In this document: positions 6,736 through 11,630 of the stretch, in pieces
How positions within the stretch are numbered: position 1 is the first letter of the stretch
How the letters are laid out: each line of letters opens with the position of its first letter
Origin: an uncultured Ectothiorhodospiraceae bacterium
GTDB lineage: Bacteria; Pseudomonadota; Gammaproteobacteria; UBA6429; Thiohalophilaceae
DNA: 11,630 nucleotides
Reading direction: 5' to 3'
NCBI GenBank assembly: GCA_947259425.1
Contig: CAMYMO010000270.1
Coordinates: 1 to 11,630, forward strand
Position numbers and translations under genes: made by a program
Notes under the pieces: model-generated
Databases searched by the model: none
Seen by the model: the letters and a program-made list of their open reading frames with translations, nothing else
Told to the model about the DNA's origin: nothing

Positions 6736-9216
6736 CTAAGTTTGTCGAAAGGTATCGATCGGAGGTTGTGATAAAACTTTGTTGGTGCTGAGTAATCCAA
6801 TTATTGTAATTGCGACCGCACCGCTGATGATGCCAATGAATACCGGGGTTATCGAGAAGCTATATTCAAATTTAAAGACCTGCTTCGCCAGTATCGTTCC
6901 GGTCATGGATGCGGCAAAACCTGCAATGCCACCGGCAATACCGCCTAATAATAAAAATTCGGTGGTCACTCCCCGTAATATCCATTTTCTTGAGGCCCCT
7001 AAGGTATGCAATAACGCCGCTTCCTGTCGGCGTTCATCTTGAGTTGTTTTTAGTGCAGTCAGCATAATGATAATGCCAATGATCAGGGTAAACCCTAATA
7101 AATACTCAACTGCGACCGCGATACGATCCATTAGTGTTCGAATCCGGCTGATGATCACATCAATGTCGATAATAGAGACACTCGGGTATTGGCGAACCAA
7201 TTCGGTCAGGTGTTTTGCCTGCTCGCCTTCTAAATGTAAACTCGCTACCCAGTTCGCCGGGTAATCTTCGAGTAAGCCATGGGGTAACAAAGAGAAGAAA
7301 TTCACCCGGAACGAGCCCCACTCCACGCCTCGTATATTAGTAAGTTCGACTTGCTGGATGTTGCCTGCAATATTAAACGTCAATTTATCTCCCAGACTGA
7401 GATTAAATATCTCAGCAATGCGAGGATCCAACGAAATATAAGGCTTACCTTTATCGTCTGGTCGCCACCACTTACCTTTAATTATTTCATTCCCTTCTGG
7501 CAGCGTTTCTCGCCATGATAAATTAAATTCATGTAACACCATTTTTTTAGCCTGAGCATTTTCGAAATCGTCAGCGCTAATGGATTGACCATTTATTTCG
7601 GTTAATCGCCCTCGCACCATCGGTGAAAAAGGCGGTGGCGTGATCCCCTTTGATTTAAAAAAGGTTTTAATGCCCGCCAGCTGATCACGCTGAACGTTAG
7701 TAATAAAATAATTGGGAGTATCAGTTGGCATAGTATTACGCCAGCCACCTAATAATTCCGTGCGGATCTCACCATTAAGTAAAATAAACATAATGCCAAG
7801 ACCAAAGGCCGTGATTTGCAGTGATGAGAGATTGCCGCGGCGGGTTAAATTGGCCAGACCGTATCGCCAACTCACACTTATCCAATTTCGCAGCGGCTTT
7901 AATAGATACACAGTCAATCTTGCAGTAATATACAGGGCCAATAAAGTTCCAATCGTACCAGCAAGGATATATTGAACGACGATACCATCACCCAAACGCC
8001 ATACCCATAACGTGAAAATGGCCCCAATAAATACAATCACAAACGATTTACTAAATACCGAAATGTTTTCATCTCGACGTAAGACTCGTATCGGTGGCGC
8101 TTTACGTAACAGCCAAATCGGTGGAAGCACAAAACCCAGTAACGCAATCAGTCCCGTCAGTCCTCCAACGAGTAATGGACTAAGATCGGGTTGCGGCAGT
8201 TCATCAACGATCAGATTTGACATGATTTCCGATAATGCAAACTGGGCCAGGTAGCCAATCAAACATCCTAATAAACTGACGATGACAGCGAAAATTAACA
8301 TTTCTATCAGAAAATAATTAAATATTCTGGCTTGGGTCAGTCCTTGTGCACGCATAATGGCGACCGTATCAACATGACGACGGGTATAACGTTGCGCAGC
8401 CATCGCGGTGGCAATACTCCCGAGCAACACACTAATTAAGGCGATAATATTTAAAAAGAACTCGGCACGCTCAAAGGCAAAACGAATTTCCGGACGACCA
8501 TCTCGCACAGAAATCAATTGTTCTCCTGGATTAGGGACGGTTTTTACTTCTTTTATATAGCCATCAACGGCCAGACGCTCACCAGCGATTAACAAACGAT
8601 GATTGACACGACTGCCTTTTAATACAAGTTGTGTATCAGGTAAATCATTAATATTCATCATTAAACGAGGCGCCATACGGAAAAAATCACCGCCTCGATC
8701 GGGTTCATATTCAATTATTTTGCTTACAACAAATTCTTTTGCGCCTAAAGTCACTTTGGTACCCAGCGGAATCTGCAAGGCTTGCAATAGGCGTTGCGCG
8801 ACCCAAACCTCACCCGGTTTAGGAGCCCCTTTGTTAATGTATCGTTCGCCAAAGGCTTCGTTACTGAGTTGCACCTTACCACGTAATGGATAGTGATCAT
8901 CGACGGCCTTGACTTCGACTAACTGAACCTCATCACCCACCAAAATCACACTACGTAATAACATCATGTATGAATATGAAACGTCATAATTTTTAGTTAA
9001 CTCGATTCGTTCAGGATTAATAGGAATCTTGGCTGCGATGACGAAATCAGCAGCGAGTAATTCACTGGATTGCTCCTGCATTGCTCGTTCAACACGATTG
9101 GTAAAAAAACCAACCGTGGTAATACTGGCGACACAGATCACCAGCGCCATGGCTAACAGGCTCAACTCACCGGCCTTCCAGTCTCGTAATAAGAATCGTA
9201 GTGATAATTTAAACAT
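6736..9216 (-). CDS. ybbP: YbbP-like ABC transporter permease (FtsX/MacB type)
   Basis: This 826-residue inner-membrane permease is close to the size of E. coli YbbP. Layout seen: an N-terminal membrane helix (about 17-38), a large periplasmic region, a first FtsX-type helix block from about 251 (AEFFLNIIALISVLLG), and the coupling stretch HVDTVAIMRAQGLTQARIF. Further helices follow to about 440, then a second periplasmic region at about 460-695 and a C-terminal FtsX block from about 700 (GFTLIIGIIIMLTALKTTQDERRQEAALLHTLGASR) with two final helices. The repeated ERR/MRAQG and LLHTLGAS coupling motifs are typical of mechanotransmission ABC permeases such as MacB, LolCE and FtsX. Its ATPase is ybbA, 193 bp upstream beyond a repeat element. 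It ends 15 bp from the convergent sigma-54 activator gene. The only AGGA lies about 18 bases before the ATG, so translation start may be weak or coupled. Transported substrate unknown. Confidence 0.93.
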   Translation of the reverse strand: MFKLSLRFLLRDWKAGELSLLAMALVICVASITTVGFFTNRVERAMQEQSSELLAADFVIAAKIPINPERIELTKNYDVSYSYMMLLRSVILVGDEVQLVEVKAVDDHYPLRGKVQLSNEAFGERYINKGAPKPGEVWVAQRLLQALQIPLGTKVTLGAKEFVVSKIIEYEPDRGGDFFRMAPRLMMNINDLPDTQLVLKGSRVNHRLLIAGERLAVDGYIKEVKTVPNPGEQLISVRDGRPEIRFAFERAEFFLNIIALISVLLGSIATAMAAQRYTRRHVDTVAIMRAQGLTQARIFNYFLIEMLIFAVIVSLLGCLIGYLAQFALSEIMSNLIVDELPQPDLSPLLVGGLTGLIALLGFVLPPIWLLRKAPPIRVLRRDENISVFSKSFVIVFIGAIFTLWVWRLGDGIVVQYILAGTIGTLLALYITARLTVYLLKPLRNWISVSWRYGLANLTRRGNLSSLQITAFGLGIMFILLNGEIRTELLGGWRNTMPTDTPNYFITNVQRDQLAGIKTFFKSKGITPPPFSPMVRGRLTEINGQSISADDFENAQAKKMVLHEFNLSWRETLPEGNEIIKGKWWRPDDKGKPYISLDPRIAEIFNLSLGDKLTFNIAGNIQQVELTNIRGVEWGSFRVNFFSLLPHGLLEDYPANWVASLHLEGEQAKHLTELVRQYPSVSIIDIDVIISRIRTLMDRIAVAVEYLLGFTLIIGIIIMLTALKTTQDERRQEAALLHTLGASRKWILRGVTTEFLLLGGIAGGIAGFAASMTGTILAKQVFKFEYSFSITPVFIGIISGAVAITIIGLLSTNKVLSQPPIDTFRQT

Positions 9217-9251
9217 GGGCCATACTATAATTGTTTCCTGTCACTATTCTA

Positions 9252-9259
9252 GTCATTCT
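9252..9259 (+). repeat. outer inverted repeat GTCATTCT, left copy
   Basis: GTCATTCT is matched by AGAATGAC at 9388-9395 in inverse orientation. The two copies bracket the REP-like pair. They may be decayed outer ends of a larger element, or chance short matches. Confidence 0.35.
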
Positions 9260-9293
9260 CTTTTGCATTCTCACAATGTCACATTTTTCCCCC

Positions 9294-9333
9294 GTCATTC
9301 CCACAGGGCACTTTTCCCGCGAAGGCGGGAATC
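9294..9333 (+). repeat. REP-like repeat, left copy, split by a 16 bp insertion
   Basis: The copy reads GTCATTCCC, then a 16-base stretch ACAGGGCACTTTTCCC (9303-9318), then GCGAAGGCGGGAATC. Removing the 16 bases restores the exact reverse complement of the right copy at 9355-9378. The insert ends in TTCCC like the sequence before it, as if from slippage or partial duplication. The core CCCGC-GAAG-GCGGG forms a small hairpin. Repeats of this GTCATTCCCGC...GCGGGAAT type are common between genes in many proteobacteria. Confidence 0.75.
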
Positions 9334-9354
9334 CATAACTATGTACAAGAACTA

Positions 9355-9378
9355 GATTCCCGCCTTCGCGGGAATGAC
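9355..9378 (-). repeat. REP-like repeat, right copy, intact and inverted
   Basis: This 24-base copy spells GTCATTCCCGCGAAGGCG then GGAATC on the minus strand, with stem CCCGC/GCGGG. It lies 21 bases from the left copy in opposite orientation, so the pair forms a BIME-like doublet that could fold as one long stem. In the ybbA-ybbP transcript this would be a strong RNA structure between ATPase and permease. No REP-associated transposase gene is present here. Confidence 0.8.
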
Positions 9379-9387
9379 AAACGAACA

Positions 9388-9395
9388 AGAATGAC
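9388..9395 (-). repeat. outer inverted repeat, right copy
   Basis: AGAATGAC is the reverse complement of GTCATTCT at 9252-9259. It lies 14 bases before the ybbA stop codon. Confidence 0.35.
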
Positions 9396-9409
9396 AGTGT
9401 AAAGTGTAA

Positions 9410-10096
9410 TTAGTTATTCGCCTGATCAGATAAAACTTCGCCACCGGACAAAGTGATGACCCGCTCGCATTTAGTCGCCAGTTTAGTGTCATGGGTGGCA
9501 ATGACCAGACTGGTCTGGCGTTCCTGGTTAAGCTCAAATAAAAGATCAACGATATTTTGTCCTGTTGAAAGATCCAGGTTACCCGTGGGTTCATCGGCAA
9601 ATAACAGGGTCGGTTCAATCACGAAGGCACGCGCAATCGCGCAACGTTGTTGTTCCCCGCCCGATAGTTGATTGGGGTAATGGTCCAATCGATGCGACAA
9701 ACCCACCCGTTCGAGAATCGATAGCGTTTTCTCTTTTGCCTTGCTGGAATTCAGGATTTCCATCGATAACAGCACATTTTCGTAGGCCGTTAAGTGCTGT
9801 AATAATTGGAAAGATTGGAAAATAAACGCCACTTTACCTGCACGTAATTGCGCGCGTGCATCTTCCGTTAATTTGGTAATATCTTGATTGGCAAAGTAAA
9901 TTTCACCTTCACTGGGCAAATCCAGGCCGGCCAACAATCCTAACAGTGTGGTTTTTCCCGAGCCCGATGCCCCCACAATGGCATTGGTACTGGCGGCACT
10001 AAATGTTAAATTAATGGTCTTAAGAATTTGTAGGGGTTTGTCCCCGGTCGTCAGTATTTTACTGACATTCACTGCTTTTAAAAAAGGTGTATTCAT
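9410..10096 (-). CDS. ybbA: YbbA-like ABC transporter ATPase
   Basis: This 228-residue ATP-binding subunit has the same length as E. coli YbbA and belongs to the LolD/MacB/FtsE group. All motifs are present: Walker A GASGSGKT (42-49), Q-loop Q94 in FIFQSFQLL, signature LSGGEQQ (144-150), Walker B LLFADEP with D168 and E169, D-loop NLDLSTG, and H-loop H202. It is cytoplasmic and powers the YbbP permease encoded downstream. Its ATG (10096-10094) overlaps the tesA ATG on the other strand inside one CATG, so its promoter must lie within tesA. No strong ribosome-binding site is seen before this start. Unlike enterics, where ybbA and ybbP are nearly contiguous, here a repeat-bearing spacer separates them. 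Confidence 0.95.
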   Translation of the reverse strand: MNTPFLKAVNVSKILTTGDKPLQILKTINLTFSAASTNAIVGASGSGKTTLLGLLAGLDLPSEGEIYFANQDITKLTEDARAQLRAGKVAFIFQSFQLLQHLTAYENVLLSMEILNSSKAKEKTLSILERVGLSHRLDHYPNQLSGGEQQRCAIARAFVIEPTLLFADEPTGNLDLSTGQNIVDLLFELNQERQTSLVIATHDTKLATKCERVITLSGGEVLSDQANN

Positions 10097-10097
10097 G
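10094..10097. other. CATG shared by the divergent start codons of ybbA and tesA
   Basis: The plus-strand ATG of tesA (10095-10097) and the minus-strand ATG of ybbA (10096-10094) occupy one CATG, so the genes overlap head to head by two bases. There is no intergenic region: each promoter and ribosome-binding site lies inside the opposite reading frame. For tesA, AAGGTG lies about 6 bases upstream. Confidence 0.8.
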
Positions 10098-10709
10098 CGT
10101 CGTCTAGCTCTACTTGTCTCGTTTTGTTTGTTTTTATTTCAACCGCTGACCACAACGGCAGCTGAATCGAAAATCCTGGTGCTGGGCGATAGTTTAAGTG
10201 CCGCCTATGGCATAGAACGCTCGCAGGGTTGGGTTTACCTACTGCAGGATCACCTGAATTCAAACGGTAAATCCTATCGGGTCATTAATGCCAGCGTCAG
10301 CGGCGAAACCACCCGTGGCGGCCTGACTCGATTACCACGTTCATTAAAACAACACCAACCCAACATTGTGATTATTGCATTAGGTGGAAATGACGGACTA
10401 CGAGGTCTCCCCCTTAAAGAATTTCGTAAGAATCTGGACGAAATGATCACACTAGCCAAGTCATCAAATGCAAAAGTCGTGTTATGTGGTGTTCGAATCC
10501 CTCCCAATCTTGGTCTCACCTATGTAACCCGGTTTATCCATACTTATACGGACATTGCAATCAAACACGAAGTTCCGCTGGTGCAATACATACTTAAAAA
10601 TGTATCCAGCGATATTAATTTAATGCAGGATGACGGTATTCATCCAACCGCGGAAGCTCAGCCGATTATCCTAAAAAATGTATTATCTGAATTGAAATCG
10701 GTTATTTAA
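10095..10709 (+). CDS. tesA: TesA, periplasmic SGNH thioesterase/lysophospholipase
   Basis: This 204-residue protein is the multifunctional esterase TesA (acyl-CoA thioesterase I, protease I, lysophospholipase L1). ATG 10095 is chosen although the frame is open from 9948: it begins a signal peptide (MRRLALLVSFCLFLFQPL...TAA, cleavage near residue 23) and has AAGGTG upstream. The four SGNH blocks are intact: GDSLS with nucleophile S33, S69-G70 in NASVSGE, GGND with N99, and the catalytic pair D180/H183 in DGIHP. The mature enzyme acts in the periplasm on acyl thioesters and lysophospholipids. Divergence from ybbA-ybbP is conserved in other gammaproteobacteria and fits a shared role in handling lipophilic compounds at the inner membrane; that link is inference from context. 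Confidence 0.96.
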   Translation: MRRLALLVSFCLFLFQPLTTTAAESKILVLGDSLSAAYGIERSQGWVYLLQDHLNSNGKSYRVINASVSGETTRGGLTRLPRSLKQHQPNIVIIALGGNDGLRGLPLKEFRKNLDEMITLAKSSNAKVVLCGVRIPPNLGLTYVTRFIHTYTDIAIKHEVPLVQYILKNVSSDINLMQDDGIHPTAEAQPIILKNVLSELKSVI

Positions 10710-10780
10710 TCGTGAATCCCTAACTTTAAAAGTCGAATTCGTGTTCCGGTTTTTATTCTTGCTGGTTTTATTCTGCCGAT

Positions 10781-11630
10781 TTAGTCTTCGGCCGCCAACT
10801 CAACAAAGATCCTGCTAAAATAATCCAGGCGCTCACCTAAATACGCACGTTGTTCATCCGTCACGGTTTCACCAAAGGCCAACATCAGGGCTTTGACCTG
10901 CTTGCTGTTATAAATGAGTTTCGCCTTGTGTTCTTCGCTTTGATAATCTTCCGGGGTATTGATCAGGTTAAGCAGTTGCTCTCTTTGCTGCTCCTCCGAT
11001 AGCCCATCATTAAACAGAATTTCTTTTAATCCAGCCTGCCACGCCAATCTGAATTTCATTCGATCTTCATAAACCGGTTTGAACTTTTCGGGCCAGGATC
11101 TTAATAAGGCTTCTTGCTCAGAACTTAATTCACCATTCCATTCAGTGAAATTATCGACCATTTTATCTCGGCCTTTTTCGAGCCTTTCTTCCCTGGTCGT
11201 TTCAGCAAACTCCTCTTGCATTTCCTTATTCTGCTCTTCTAAGGTTTCAATCAATTCTTTCTTTTGTTTATCATCAAGTGTTAAAAACAATTCTGTCATC
11301 TCGGGTGAAATGCGATCACGCAAGGCATGCCAGTAGCTTAAAAATTTGCTAAAAATAATCTCGGCACGTTCATCGGTAAGGCCTTGCTGTGTATATTGTT
11401 TTATCTCTTTTAAATCTTCAGCATAAATGGGTAGTTGAGATTTACGATGCCATTTCATTAATTGCTCTATACGTTTATCGACATCGGTTTCCTGTTCTTC
11501 GGAAAGGGTAATAAAATCATTGACCATACCCGCCAACACCCAGTCCGCATTATTGTATAGCGTTTTAAAACTACAGGCAGAAAGCACCAGTACGATACTG
11601 GCCAGTAAAAATAGCTTGAGGGCTGATTGG
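10781..11630 (-). CDS. DUF6279-like lipoprotein (5' end beyond the window)
   Basis: The frame runs from TAA at 10781 to the right edge without reaching a convincing start; the GTG at 11587 lies inside the signal peptide and is not the start. The visible N-terminus is a hydrophobic run (LKLFLLASIVLVLSAC) ending in the lipobox LSAC, with the lipidated cysteine at 11573-11575 and Ser next, which predicts the outer membrane. After it comes CSFKTLYNNADW, the YNN-DW pattern I associate with DUF6279. The mature part of about 265 residues is very rich in Glu and Lys and looks all-helical (KKELIETLEEQNKEMQEEFA), with repeated LS/LT-x-EQ segments. No catalytic motif is seen. It is convergent with tesA across 71 bp, in which I find no clear terminator. 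Function unknown. Confidence 0.8.
   Translation of the reverse strand, partial: QSALKLFLLASIVLVLSACSFKTLYNNADWVLAGMVNDFITLSEEQETDVDKRIEQLMKWHRKSQLPIYAEDLKEIKQYTQQGLTDERAEIIFSKFLSYWHALRDRISPEMTELFLTLDDKQKKELIETLEEQNKEMQEEFAETTREERLEKGRDKMVDNFTEWNGELSSEQEALLRSWPEKFKPVYEDRMKFRLAWQAGLKEILFNDGLSEEQQREQLLNLINTPEDYQSEEHKAKLIYNSKQVKALMLAFGETVTDEQRAYLGERLDYFSRIFVELAAED

Noticed and set aside
7712..7975. Rightward open frames inside ybbP (also 6779-7042, 8012-8254, 8603-8893).
   Set aside because: They are antisense shadows of a well-supported permease gene, with no family features or ribosome-binding sites.
9352..9618. Leftward frame whose C-terminal end reads SFVIPAKAGI.
   Set aside because: That ending is the usual translation of the REP-like repeat, and the rest is a shifted frame of ybbA.
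9948..10094. A longer N-terminus for tesA.
   Set aside because: It would overlap ybbA deeply and bury the signal peptide; ATG 10095 has both a ribosome-binding site and a proper signal sequence.
10710..10780. Terminator or small gene between tesA and the lipoprotein.
   Set aside because: Only two similar T-rich stretches (about 10748-10760 and 10764-10775) are visible; there is no GC-rich stem and no reading frame with a ribosome-binding site.

Overview
The window looks like chromosomal DNA of a gammaproteobacterium with moderate GC content. The evidence is the tesA / ybbA / ybbP neighbourhood (divergent tesA and ybbA, as in enterics), an FNR/ANR-type box, a sigma-54 promoter with a Fis-type enhancer-binding protein, and a DUF6279-type lipoprotein. 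I cannot name the genus. No RNA genes, CRISPR array, phage or insertion sequence were seen.

Left part (1-5322): three genes read leftward. First in transcription order is a small SCP2-type lipid-carrier protein (4737-5132), then an RND periplasmic adaptor (3405-4637), then an RND inner-membrane efflux pump whose C-terminal end runs off the left edge (1-3352). No outer-membrane channel gene is visible. A divergent sigma-54 activator with a PAS domain (5323-6720) reads rightward. The 190 bp between it and the SCP2 gene holds a consensus -24/-12 sigma-54 promoter pointing at SCP2. A cluster of TGTTGC/GCAACA boxes lies at enhancer distance and runs into the 5' end of the activator gene. A second promoter with an FNR-like box at class II spacing sits between SCP2 and the adaptor. 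The efflux genes may therefore receive two inputs: sigma-54 read-through and an FNR/CRP-type regulator.

Middle and right part (6736-10709): ybbP, a large FtsX-type ABC permease, and ybbA, its ATPase, read leftward. They are separated by a 193 bp spacer carrying an inverted pair of REP-like repeats. tesA, a periplasmic SGNH thioesterase/lysophospholipase, reads rightward from a start codon that overlaps the ybbA start codon inside a single CATG. The conserved neighbourhood suggests the transporter and the esterase work together on hydrophobic or acylated compounds at the inner membrane.

Right edge (10781-11630): a leftward gene for an acidic, helical DUF6279-like lipoprotein, cut at its 5' end by the window.

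The best candidate for an undescribed system is the PAS/sigma-54 activator + SCP2 + RND module. It looks like a regulated circuit for handling a hydrophobic compound; the substrate is unknown and this reading is inference.
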